This document shows, piece by piece, positions 37,301-44,748 of a DNA stretch of 64,000 bases. This DNA comes from CAYYKD01 sp964471825 (GTDB lineage Bacteria; Spirochaetota; GWE2-31-10; CAYYKD01): assembly GCA_964471825.1 (NCBI GenBank), contig CAYYKD010000017.1, positions 1-64,000 of the forward strand, given 5' to 3'. Position numbers and translations under genes: made by a program. Each line of letters begins with the position of its first letter. The first letter of the stretch is position 1. Under the pieces are notes generated by a model. It worked only from the letters and a program-made list of their open reading frames with translations, searched no databases and was not told the origin of the DNA.

Positions 37301-37652
37301 CATAGTCTGTAAGAAGAAGTTTTCGGTGATATATTGTCATATGTTTCTTTGGCGGTATAAGATAGACATTGTTAGGCAGTATATCAATATTATCTTGTGC
37401 ATGCATAACAGTCATCTTAGTATGCTTAGACAGAAGTTCTACCATTAAGGATTTATAGTCGGGTGATAGATGTTGTACAACAATAAAAGCCATATCGTTT
37501 GTCTGAGGCATATTATTAAAGAATATCTCTAGAGCCTCAAGGCCACCTGCCGACGCTCCTATCCCTACTATATAGAAATCCCCTTTTTTCCCCGCACTCA
37601 ACAATTCAGAACCTTCAACTACATTACTATCCGACATCTGCTTTTTACCCAT
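34344..37652 (-). CDS. CheB-CheR-PAS fusion chemosensory protein
   Basis: The 1102-aa protein begins with a CheB methylesterase domain (active site VGIGASAGGLEALEIF, about 28-43; GSDGTRGIRAIKEAGG, about 155). A CheR methyltransferase follows (about 230-490; WISGCSTGEEAYSLAI, CRNMLIYF). A long coiled coil contains repeats such as ELQATNEELLAANEELQST (about 660-735). Three PAS domains (about 750-850, 870-985, 990-1100) finish the protein. Proteins of this class often end in a histidine kinase, but this one stops after the last PAS. No chemoreceptor or CheA is in the window. Confidence 0.9.
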   Translation of the reverse strand: MGKKQMSDSNVVEGSELLSAGKKGDFYIVGIGASAGGLEALEIFFNNMPQTNDMAFIVVQHLSPDYKSLMVELLSKHTKMTVMHAQDNIDILPNNVYLIPPKKHMTIYHRKLLLTDYAHQAQPHTLNLPIDIFFRSLAEDAGEKAIGVVLSGTGSDGTRGIRAIKEAGGLVIVQDGSTAKFDGMPLSAISTGLVDYILHAEKIPEELCKYVKYPELVPKQNIAVLKDDDSFNKIFAMIREKTSVDFNYYKQTTVVRRIERRMSINQMKTLREYADYLKDNPSEIVTLYKEILIGVTKFFRDPESFEDLLQTVIPAILSDKPSGSTIRVWISGCSTGEEAYSLAILFREYIEKNGMNYDVKIFSTDIDTDALDFASTGVYNESIVADVSESRLRKYFVQKGDTYQVARIIREMVVFAKHNILKDPPFSKIDLISCRNMLIYFQPILQKKVFSLFHFSLNSDGFLFLGSSESVGEWIDLFHPFNIKNKIYRYKGGMKPRIIDTVQMPDKISAFIERSKSSGLVDIGTSRGPSKPLENIYYKLIEDYVPACLIIDESFHLVHVFGDVDRFLKIPSGKTNLDVFKMFRDGLTVPLSSAIHKVKKEKKPVTFHELQVSGKNELIYIDVTVKEYSLDDMSKGKYYLIIFERVSNETIGQRKDESIDVVMISDQRIRDLEQELQYSRENLQATIEELETSNEELQATNEELLAANEELQSTNEELQSVNEELITVNSEYQSKITELSTLNNDINNLLQSTNIGTLFLDNEVCIRKFTPAVSTIINVINSDLGRPFSHISNNIKRINIEENIRSVMSSLIPIESEVETTNGCVYLMRILPYRTTDNEIRGVVITFIDISLLKKANRTIEKLKNSIESSLNVVMITDIAGKIEYVNPAFRIQTGYEIDEVIGKKPALLKSGLTPKSVYEEMWAKIKDGEVWSGELCNKKKNGEIYWVIASISAIRDENDVITGYLKVGIDITEKKESLLKYEMESAILSSVAESFEMAITVVNSSGLIVYANNEAEKLFGLNREEITARRFNDEKWRFKDEIEDAGRPFKIIMSTGKPLVDFKEVIEKGDGTSITLSITGKPVFNKSGNIDKIVFFMKRAE

Positions 37653-37791
37653 CTATTTCCCCTTGAATAGTATGAATATACGAAACAATTTCGTTTTATA
37701 CAATGTTTTTTTATGAATTTTGATATAAAATATAGACATATTACTAATTAGGTTAACAATTCAGGTAAAGTATTAATCTATGAAAAATGTG

Positions 37792-38913
37792 TTATCGGAT
37801 TCTTCGTTTTGATATTTCAAGTAGAATTGACTCAGATAGTGTAACATCTTCATCTGTTATCACTGTGCTTTCAAGCTTTTCATTTATTATATCCAGAAGT
37901 TTAAACAGGTCAAGCAAATTTAGGTTTTCAAATTTCAAATCAACATTCGATATGCCTGAAGATTCGGTATTTTGGTTCTTCAAAGGGGCCTCGTCCTTCT
38001 TAACCTCTATCGTCTCTATTGTGCTCTCAATTTTTCCGCCCCCCGGCAAAACAGAGGTCTTATTAATAGTAGAGAGTTCGGCTTTCATGCTCAAAATAAA
38101 ACGATAATCAACCGGTCTTCCAGGCAGATATTTTCTATCGGTGTACTCTATAATACAGGCAGAATCGTTCTGCGAATATGAATTTAAGAAAAAACTTCGT
38201 CCTTTGACAACCTGATGTTTTCCTGTCATATCACTATATCGTTTCCAGTTTGTAAAAAAAACTCTATCCGGTGTCACCTGGCCATCTCTATTAAACAATA
38301 TATTTAAGCCAATTTTCTGAGAACTATCATAACTTGTAACAAAGTCAGGAAGCATCTCACCGGACATCTCATACTCATCGGAAATCGAGATGTTTCCCGG
38401 CAGTACAAAATGCTCCTTTCCTTTCTCACCGAGATATGTATCTATACAGAACCCCAGGTCTCCTGTTACGGTCTTATCAACATTACTGGTTACCGAGAAA
38501 TCAATTATCAATGTGTCAGCCGGTTTACCAACCTCAGATGGTATCAATGAATATGAAATCAACACCTTCACAGATGGATTAGTCCATGTATAAAAAATCT
38601 TATTATCCTCTGTCCATATATCCCTAAATCGGCCCATTCCACCTTCACCAAGCGGTACGATCTTATTATCCATCATAAGCCTGAAGAATGTGTTAGATTT
38701 CTCAGGAATTTCCTCGTTAAATATTAAGGGTATAAACTTTGATTTATCATCAGATCTTCCAAGAAGTAAAAATTTGCCATTATCACCCGAGACTGTTATT
38801 CTAAAGTTTCTTCCTGATATACTTTTATCAGTCTGAGGGTAAAGTTTAAATATACTTAAATTTATAGAGATAAAAAAAATTATAGAAATAAATAGACACC
38901 TATTATTTAGCAA
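37792..38913 (-). CDS. Secreted protein of unknown function
   Basis: I do not recognise this 373-aa protein. It has an N-terminal hydrophobic signal (about residues 5-22). A beta-rich domain follows (FRITVSGDNGKFLLLGRSDD; GDLGFCIDTYLGEKGKEHF), then a low-complexity linker near 290-320. A C-terminal helical region is rich in Leu, Glu and Asn. It starts at TTG, 11 bases inside the end of the TPR gene, with AAGGA upstream, so the two are coupled. Because the partner is an exported TPR protein, an envelope or periplasmic complex is likely; this is inference. Confidence 0.55.
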   Translation of the reverse strand: MLNNRCLFISIIFFISINLSIFKLYPQTDKSISGRNFRITVSGDNGKFLLLGRSDDKSKFIPLIFNEEIPEKSNTFFRLMMDNKIVPLGEGGMGRFRDIWTEDNKIFYTWTNPSVKVLISYSLIPSEVGKPADTLIIDFSVTSNVDKTVTGDLGFCIDTYLGEKGKEHFVLPGNISISDEYEMSGEMLPDFVTSYDSSQKIGLNILFNRDGQVTPDRVFFTNWKRYSDMTGKHQVVKGRSFFLNSYSQNDSACIIEYTDRKYLPGRPVDYRFILSMKAELSTINKTSVLPGGGKIESTIETIEVKKDEAPLKNQNTESSGISNVDLKFENLNLLDLFKLLDIINEKLESTVITDEDVTLSESILLEISKRRIR

Positions 38914-39847
38914 GTTTCTTTTCCTTCTGTTTAAGCTCTATATCTATAATCCTTAGAGCCTCTTCTTTTTGCTTAAGGATTAACTCTTTATTATTTATTT
39001 CTTTTATCCTACTCTCCAATAATTTATCAGATGAGCCGTCTCTTATCATTTTTTCCAATTCCAAAATCCTCTGCTGAAGCCTTGAGTTTTCTGCAAGTAA
39101 CCCCTCAATCCTCTTTCGATCCTCTTCTGAAGACTGCGTACTGCCCGCACCTCCCCTTGAGTATTCTTCAATCGCCTGCTGCAGAGTCTTCTCTCTGGCA
39201 CGAAACTTAGATAGACTTGATATATACTGCTCCTGTGACCACTTCAATAAATTCTGCAGTGCATACTCTGTCTTTTTATGCTCAACAAGTTTTAATTTAT
39301 ATAGACTCGCCTCTCTTTTAAGACTTCGCGGATACTTCTCAGAGACTATCTTAAAATATACAGCCGAGTCATCAAGCCGACCTAAGGAATAGAGAGATTC
39401 ACCAATCCAATAATAGGCATTGCTGATCATACCATGCTTTGGATACTTATCAATGTAGAGTGTTAGTTGCTCAATTGCCCCATTATAATCTTCAATTTCA
39501 AATAATAGCCGCCCTTTCTGATAATACGCCTCAGATATATTTAACCCGTCAGCATAATTTAAAATATAAAACTCAAGTACTGATCCTGCCTGATCATATC
39601 TTGAAACACTCATCAAAGCCTTTGCAAGCCAGAAATACCCCTCTCTAATAATATTAGGATTATCAGACTTAGCGATATTTTCTCTAAAAAGAATAATTGC
39701 CTCTTCATGTTTTCCTGAATTAAACAAATCTATTGCTCTTTTTTCGTTTTCCTGCCAGGAGGAAGAATTTTGTGAATAAATATTAATTGTCTGAAAACTA
39801 AGAGTTATGGCAATTGATATAAACATTACCAGGGTTCTTGTTGACAT
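38903..39847 (-). CDS. Exported tetratricopeptide-repeat protein
   Basis: The 314-aa protein has a signal peptide (residues 5-22) and four or five TPR-like helical pairs: FNSGKHEEAIILFRENI, YYQKGRLLFEIEDYNGAIEQ, ISNAYYWIGESLYSLGRLDD. A long coiled coil (about 230-314) ends in KQKEKKLAK. The layout resembles YbgF/CpoB-type periplasmic adaptors but lacks a specific signature. The ATG at 39847 follows AAAGGTG. Its stop codon lies within the start region of the secreted protein that follows. Confidence 0.75.
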   Translation of the reverse strand: MSTRTLVMFISIAITLSFQTINIYSQNSSSWQENEKRAIDLFNSGKHEEAIILFRENIAKSDNPNIIREGYFWLAKALMSVSRYDQAGSVLEFYILNYADGLNISEAYYQKGRLLFEIEDYNGAIEQLTLYIDKYPKHGMISNAYYWIGESLYSLGRLDDSAVYFKIVSEKYPRSLKREASLYKLKLVEHKKTEYALQNLLKWSQEQYISSLSKFRAREKTLQQAIEEYSRGGAGSTQSSEEDRKRIEGLLAENSRLQQRILELEKMIRDGSSDKLLESRIKEINNKELILKQKEEALRIIDIELKQKEKKLAK

Positions 39848-40094
39848 TAACACCTTTACAACCTTTTGAGGACTAAGAGACCTCTTAATAAAATTTATTA
39901 CACTCTATACAGTCCCATATATTATAACAGTACATCTTTAACAAAACTTACAAATAAGAATTTATAGTCTTAAACCTATTCCTATACCATATATAGGCCG
40001 GAATTAATTTATTTCGATGTGCCATATTATTAGAGTGCTTTTTACTTTATCGTCAAACATAGCGTAACACTTTATAAATGGTCTATAAAAGTTA

Positions 40095-41306
40095 CTATTT
40101 CCGTTTTTCTTTAAATTCCTTAAGATACTTATGAAGAAACTCTGCATCTTCGATCTTAATATCTAAAAAAACAAAGCCGTAATAATACTTTGAGAGCTTC
40201 TGAAATTGACGCACAAACTTCGTATTTACCCTTATAGGGCGTCCCTCAATATGAAATAACATACGATAGTTTGTACCAACCTTCAATACTGATTCAAGTT
40301 TATCATCCTCTACGCATAGACCGATTCCACCGGGGCTAAGATCAAATGCAGGGACAGTCATTTTCTGTTTCTTGCCTTCCTCTTCTCTAAAATATCCATT
40401 TTCTTTTAGCGTATATGATAAAATTTTAGAAAATTGAAAAACATACTTCAAAAGATTTGCATTTATTATTGTAGACTTCTGATGGTTGTTGGAAAGATAG
40501 ATCAAAGCTACAATGTAATTTCTATATAGTACAGGCATTATTGCATATGAGTAGATATCATCCTTTTTTAGGTTGGTAAGATAATCAGAGAGTGCCTTGT
40601 TTAACTGAAAACTGTTAGTGTTATTTTTAAATGACTCATAGCTCGACCACTCCTCTTTTGTCAGAACAGGAAGATCATCTGCCACCTTTTTTGCCGGTAT
40701 GTCTGTATGAGTGTCAGGAACATAGACAATTTTACCGTAATTTATGGCCAGATCCTCTTCAAACCGGGAGGATTTAAAATTCCTAACCATAACAATCTTA
40801 CTCTGACTTACATAGTTTTTCATCTTTTCGCGAAATCTATTAATGATAGTATCCAATTTTACACCGGAAAAATCTGCTGACACCGGCGGAGTATCGGGAA
40901 AATAGTGAAGTTTACACTGAGGATAATTTAGAGGCAATCTCTGACCAATAACTTCAAACTCTGTATTAACCGTCCCCCTCATATTAATCCGCTCAAATTT
41001 TCTAGCCAAATTCTTTACAATATTATCAGGGTTTTTTATTATTATGTGATTTGAATGTGTTTTAATAATATTAGATTTAAATGTATGGTGTGTGTTTTGA
41101 AAATAAAAAAACACCTGAATTGAAGCATTAAACTTATTTAACGCCTCACTCATTGGAAAAATCTCTAATTTCATCTCCGTCTGAGACTGCCCCATAATCA
41201 ACGCAACTGCTTCAGTATCTCCGCAGTGCAACTCTGTTTCAACTTTGTTCTGAATTAGAAAATTAAATATATACTCTTTCTCAATCCTGGAGATCATTGT
41301 ACTCAT
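40095..41306 (-). CDS. PilZ-domain protein with N-terminal DUF1577-like region
   Basis: The 403-aa protein ends in a PilZ domain (about residues 310-400): AFDLSPGGIGLCVED gives the D-x-S-x-x-G half of the cyclic di-GMP motif, and FGVFLDI-like strands follow. The usual upstream R-x-x-x-R half is not evident (the segment reads REEEGKKQK). The N-terminal 300 residues resemble the DUF1577/YcgR-like regions known from leptospires. It may be a cyclic di-GMP effector that has lost affinity, or bind another partner. It starts 3 bases before hslO and is followed by no gene for 240 bases. Confidence 0.7.
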   Translation of the reverse strand: MSTMISRIEKEYIFNFLIQNKVETELHCGDTEAVALIMGQSQTEMKLEIFPMSEALNKFNASIQVFFYFQNTHHTFKSNIIKTHSNHIIIKNPDNIVKNLARKFERINMRGTVNTEFEVIGQRLPLNYPQCKLHYFPDTPPVSADFSGVKLDTIINRFREKMKNYVSQSKIVMVRNFKSSRFEEDLAINYGKIVYVPDTHTDIPAKKVADDLPVLTKEEWSSYESFKNNTNSFQLNKALSDYLTNLKKDDIYSYAIMPVLYRNYIVALIYLSNNHQKSTIINANLLKYVFQFSKILSYTLKENGYFREEEGKKQKMTVPAFDLSPGGIGLCVEDDKLESVLKVGTNYRMLFHIEGRPIRVNTKFVRQFQKLSKYYYGFVFLDIKIEDAEFLHKYLKEFKEKRK

Positions 41307-41308
41307 AG

Positions 41309-42172
41309 TTACTGCCTAATCTCCTCTGGAGTAAAATCGTACTTTTTATTACAAAACTCACATACTGCCGAAATAATCCCCTCATCAGTAATATAGTGAG
41401 TAAATTCCTCATAACTAAGCTGCTTCATAACTGATTTAATTTTATCAGCATTGCAGCCGCATTCAAAACTAATAGACCGCTCACCCACAACAATCAAGTC
41501 ATTATCATCAGCAAACTTTTTAATTGTATTTTTATCAAGCACAGATAGAATCCTGGTAACTGAATTCAGATTATCAATTACAGCCTCAATCTTATCAATA
41601 TCCTGATCAGATGCACCGGGCATAGCCATAAGTAGAATTCCACCGGCCGCAGTAGTTTTATTATCAGGTGAGATATCCAAACCAAGTTTCAGACCGGAAT
41701 CAATCTGCATCGAATCTGACAAAAATCTAGTAATATCCTCAGCAATTTCCCCTGTTTCAATTACACCTACAGAGTTGTAGTCACGATTAGAATTAAACAA
41801 CTTCCTGGACACAACAAACTCGCCAAACCCCATATATGGTTCAGTTCTAAAACCCTCACTATCTATAGAACTCTCTATCAGACTCAGACTTCTGTTTTTG
41901 ATGTTACCCCGCATGATACCCTTACCATTAACCTGCACAGTAATCGCCCCTACTGGCCCTGTACATTCCCACTTAAGCGTAAGCATATCACTATCACTTT
42001 TAAGACTTCCGGACAACAAAACTGCAGCACTTAGAGCTCTCGCAAATACAGCCTTTGAGATAAGATTAAGTCCCTGACTTTCTCCCACCTCATCAATTAC
42101 ACCCCGTAATGTACAAATATAACCATTTATTTTCCCATTCTTCGAAATCAAGGTTATCAATTTATCGTTCAT
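41309..42172 (-). CDS. hslO: Hsp33 redox-regulated chaperone
   Basis: Hsp33 is a holdase activated by oxidation and unfolding. The 287-aa protein has the family core (LSGSLKSDSDMLTLKWECTG near 53, GGILLMAMPGA near 177). The C-terminal zinc site is ECGCNADK plus CEFCNKKYDF, that is CXC and CXXC about 29 residues apart. All four cysteines are present, so redox switching is expected. It is followed directly by the PilZ gene and preceded by a receiver gene. Confidence 0.93.
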   Translation of the reverse strand: MNDKLITLISKNGKINGYICTLRGVIDEVGESQGLNLISKAVFARALSAAVLLSGSLKSDSDMLTLKWECTGPVGAITVQVNGKGIMRGNIKNRSLSLIESSIDSEGFRTEPYMGFGEFVVSRKLFNSNRDYNSVGVIETGEIAEDITRFLSDSMQIDSGLKLGLDISPDNKTTAAGGILLMAMPGASDQDIDKIEAVIDNLNSVTRILSVLDKNTIKKFADDNDLIVVGERSISFECGCNADKIKSVMKQLSYEEFTHYITDEGIISAVCEFCNKKYDFTPEEIRQ

Positions 42173-42192
42173 TTATATATACCTGAAAACAA

Positions 42193-42591
42193 CTATTGTT
42201 TCCCTTTGGTTAGAATATTGTTAATTGTCATAATCAACTTTTCATTAGAGACGCCCTTTACTAAAAACCCCTTAGCACCCAAAACCAGAGCTTTCTTTAT
42301 AAAATCCTCTCGCGGAGATGCAGTCAAGACTATAATATTTGCATTTGGATCATCCTTAAGAATTATCTTAATCAACTCAAAACTATCCAACTGCATATTT
42401 AACTCTTCCGAGAAAGCATCCATACCCAGTATATCCAACAGTAGAACATCAGGTTTTGTACTTTTATATTCATTATATGCAATAGCACAATTCGATGCCT
42501 TAGCAACAACCGTATGATCATAGTTTTCCAGTACAAATGTCATATTATGTAAAACAGTTTTCATGTCATCAGCAATCATAATCTTTGCCAT
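42193..42591 (-). CDS. Single-domain response regulator (CheY-like)
   Basis: The 132-aa protein is a receiver domain only. IMIADDMKTVL has the acidic pair, DVLLLDILGMD holds the phosphorylated Asp (about residue 53), and IIVLTASPRED and GFLVKG carry the switch Thr and Lys. There is no output domain. It could shuttle phosphate from one of the hybrid kinases. It lies 20 bases upstream of hslO with a strong AGGAG site. Confidence 0.88.
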   Translation of the reverse strand: MAKIMIADDMKTVLHNMTFVLENYDHTVVAKASNCAIAYNEYKSTKPDVLLLDILGMDAFSEELNMQLDSFELIKIILKDDPNANIIVLTASPREDFIKKALVLGAKGFLVKGVSNEKLIMTINNILTKGKQ

Positions 42592-42740
42592 AAAATACTC
42601 CTATAAAAAACCCGTCTTCTAAAGAGCCTATTCCAACTCTAATTATAGATATCAAAAAATATATACTTATAACAAACTTGATTATAGTTTATTTTTTTTG
42701 AAAAATCAAATCGTTTATTAATTATTTTTGTTTTTTTTTG

Positions 42741-43361
42741 TTAACTTTCTAAGGCATTAACAAAATAGATTACAGCCTCAAGTTCCATTTCAAGATTAAT
42801 GCTCTCAATAATAAAATCCTGCGGTGCACGAAGATTGACAGGTGCAAAATTTAATGCACCCTTTATGCCTGATTTTACCATATGATCGACTGTCTGCTGA
42901 GCAAACATATCAGGAACACAGATAATCCCTATTTTAATTCCATTTTCGCTAACAAATACTTCAAGATCATCAATATGTAAAATGGGGACAAGGCCATCTT
43001 TGGAGACCTTTCTCTCATCAATGTCAAATGCTGCAACGATCTTGATCCCCTCTTTGTCAAACCCCTGATACTTAATCAATGCACTTCCAATACTGCCCGC
43101 ACCAATAATTACCACATTCTGATACTCATCTCTTCCAAGCACCCTGTTTAGTTTTTCGATTAAATCATCTATTGTATAGCCGGCTTTCTTGTTTCCGGTT
43201 ATTTCAAACATGGAGAAGTCTTTTCTTACCTGTGCAGATGAGACACCAATAGCATCTGCAAGGTTGTCGGAGAATACTTTTTTAAAGCCAAGAACTTTGA
43301 GTCTTTTTAAAGTTTTCTTGTACTTTGACAGTCTTAATATACAGCTTTTATTGTTTAGCAT
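42741..43361 (-). CDS. rex: Redox-sensing transcriptional repressor Rex
   Basis: Rex senses the NADH/NAD+ ratio and represses fermentation and hydrogen-metabolism genes. The 206-aa product has an N-terminal winged helix (DAIGVSSAQVRKDFSMF) and a Rossmann domain starting VVIIGAGSIGSALIKY, then AAFDIDERKVSKDG and GALNFAPVNL. The ATG at 43361 has GGAG 7 bases upstream. A promoter and a possible Rex box lie upstream. The hydrogenase at 55777 is a plausible target. Confidence 0.93.
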   Translation of the reverse strand: MLNNKSCILRLSKYKKTLKRLKVLGFKKVFSDNLADAIGVSSAQVRKDFSMFEITGNKKAGYTIDDLIEKLNRVLGRDEYQNVVIIGAGSIGSALIKYQGFDKEGIKIVAAFDIDERKVSKDGLVPILHIDDLEVFVSENGIKIGIICVPDMFAQQTVDHMVKSGIKGALNFAPVNLRAPQDFIIESINLEMELEAVIYFVNALES

Positions 43362-43394
43362 TTACAAACTCCGGCTTTTTTTTTAAATCAAGTT

Positions 43395-43424
43395 ATAATA
43401 TATTATTTTATAGCTGTTTGTCAA
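43395..43424 (-). promoter_or_regulatory. Probable promoter of rex
   Basis: On the minus strand TTGACA and TATTAT are separated by 18 bases, about 33 bases before the rex ATG. Confidence 0.55.
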
Positions 43425-43431
43425 CTGTTTA

Positions 43432-43449
43432 TTGTTATTTTTTTCACAT
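43432..43449. promoter_or_regulatory. Candidate Rex operator
   Basis: TTGTTATTTTTTTCACAT matches the published Rex-type patterns (TTGTKAA-N4-TTCACAA) at all but two of the specified positions. It lies 7 bases upstream of the rex -35 box, which fits autoregulation. It is a weak match in AT-rich DNA. Confidence 0.35.
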
Positions 43450-43621
43450 CTATAGACTTTGCAGTGTTATTATATTCAAAAAGATTCTCTATTTTATTTT
43501 GATAGACCATTATGATTATAATTTTGTATAGTAATGTATAGTTATATCTTTTAAATTTCATCAATTTAAAAGATTTGTATATAGAGATGTTTATAGATAT
43601 ATAGATACCATTCGAAAAATT

Positions 43622-43650
43622 AAAAAAGTCGCTGTATTAACAGCAACTTT
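43622..43650 (-). terminator. Rho-independent terminator of the sigma factor gene
   Basis: An 11-bp stem (43625-43635 with 43640-43650, with one G-T-type mismatch) is followed on the minus strand by a T-rich run. It lies about 32 bases after the sigma factor stop codon. Confidence 0.75.
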
Positions 43651-43682
43651 TGCTCAAGCTATTTAAGATATCTATCCGGTTC

Positions 43683-44480
43683 TTAGGACGCCAGATAATC
43701 CCTAAGATACCCATGCGATTCTCTTATCTTTTTTAACGCCTTTATCTCGATCTGCCTTACTGTTTCAGGGCTAATTCCAAGATCCTTAGCTATAGTTTTT
43801 AAGGTGTTTTTCTTATTTATATCAAATGCAAATCTGGATTTTAATATAATCCTTTCTTTTTCTTTTAGCCCCTCAAGTATCTGATCTGTTACAACCTCTA
43901 GTGCTTTTTTATCATATATACACTCCGGTGAATAAACCAGATCATCAATTAAATTAAGCATAGAACAATCCTCGCATATTTCTGCATCAATTGAAATAGC
44001 CTTCTCACTGATAGATCTCAGGTAAGAAATCTCTGATTCCTTATAACCAAGTTCTATTGACAACTCACTATTTGTAGGCGGTCTTTTCAGCTCCTGAGAC
44101 ATTTCATTAAAAACTCTATTTATTTTTCTAAGTTTTTCCTCTTTTCTATGCGGTATTCTAATCAGTCTNNNNNNNNNNTTAATCCACCATGACGCATAAG
44201 TAGAAAACCTTACACCTCTTCTATAGTCAAATTTTTTAACCGCATTAAGAAGACCCATGTTTCCTTCTTGAATAAGGTCAGATAACTGCCATTCAGGTGT
44301 AGCATAATGCTTGGCTATCTTAACAACAAGCCTTAGATTGGAGTTAACCATTTTTTCAAAAGCATCATTGTCACCTGCCTCTATCAACTTTGCAAGTTCA
44401 ATCTCTTCTTCATGAGTTAACAATTTTGACCTCTTTATCTCCATGAAATATACTCTAAGATCAACATCAGAAAGTGACAT
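43683..44480 (-). CDS. Sigma-70 family RNA polymerase sigma factor (interrupted by an assembly gap)
   Basis: The product is a group 2/3-like sigma-70 factor lacking the N-terminal region 1.1. DLRVYFMEIKRSKLLTHEEE is region 1.2, DLIQEGNMGLLNAVKKFDYR is region 2, and NSELSIELGYKESEISYL is region 3. TLKTIAKDLGISPETVRQIE is the region 4 helix-turn-helix. The 10-N run (44169-44178) falls in region 2.4, just after STYASWWI. Comparison with known factors predicts about 24 more bases there than shown. The frame remains open on both sides, so the gene is probably intact, near 273 aa. Confidence 0.88.
   Translation of the reverse strand: MSLSDVDLRVYFMEIKRSKLLTHEEEIELAKLIEAGDNDAFEKMVNSNLRLVVKIAKHYATPEWQLSDLIQEGNMGLLNAVKKFDYRRGVRFSTYASWWIXXXXRLIRIPHRKEEKLRKINRVFNEMSQELKRPPTNSELSIELGYKESEISYLRSISEKAISIDAEICEDCSMLNLIDDLVYSPECIYDKKALEVVTDQILEGLKEKERIILKSRFAFDINKKNTLKTIAKDLGISPETVRQIEIKALKKIRESHGYLRDYLAS
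44169..44178. other. Assembly gap (10 N)
   Basis: Ten undefined bases within the sigma factor gene. Family comparison suggests that about 34 bases are really missing at this point. Confidence 0.95.
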
Positions 44481-44748
44481 ACTATGCTCCTTTTACAATA
44501 TTAGCAATGTTATACAGCATTTACTATGCCAACTCTTGATTATGCTTGAATTCAATTTCTCAGACCTCTCACTAACACATAACTGTATTAAATTTAATAC
44601 ACAATGATATAAATAATATATGTAAATTTCATGTAAAAATGTGGTTTTTATCAAATTTATTCAAAATTAAAAAAAATCAATTTGATAAAACATTAAATTA
44701 TTGTATATTGTTCACAGTTTTTAAGTAATAATTAAGGGGTCATGACAA

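Noticed and set aside
43502..43682. Small gene or RNA between rex and the sigma factor gene
   Set aside because: Apart from the terminator at 43622-43650, the DNA is simple AT-rich sequence without a credible reading frame or ribosome site.
44640..44748. CIRCE or CtsR operator upstream of clpC
   Set aside because: No GCACTC-N9-GAGTGC or GGTCAAA repeats are present.
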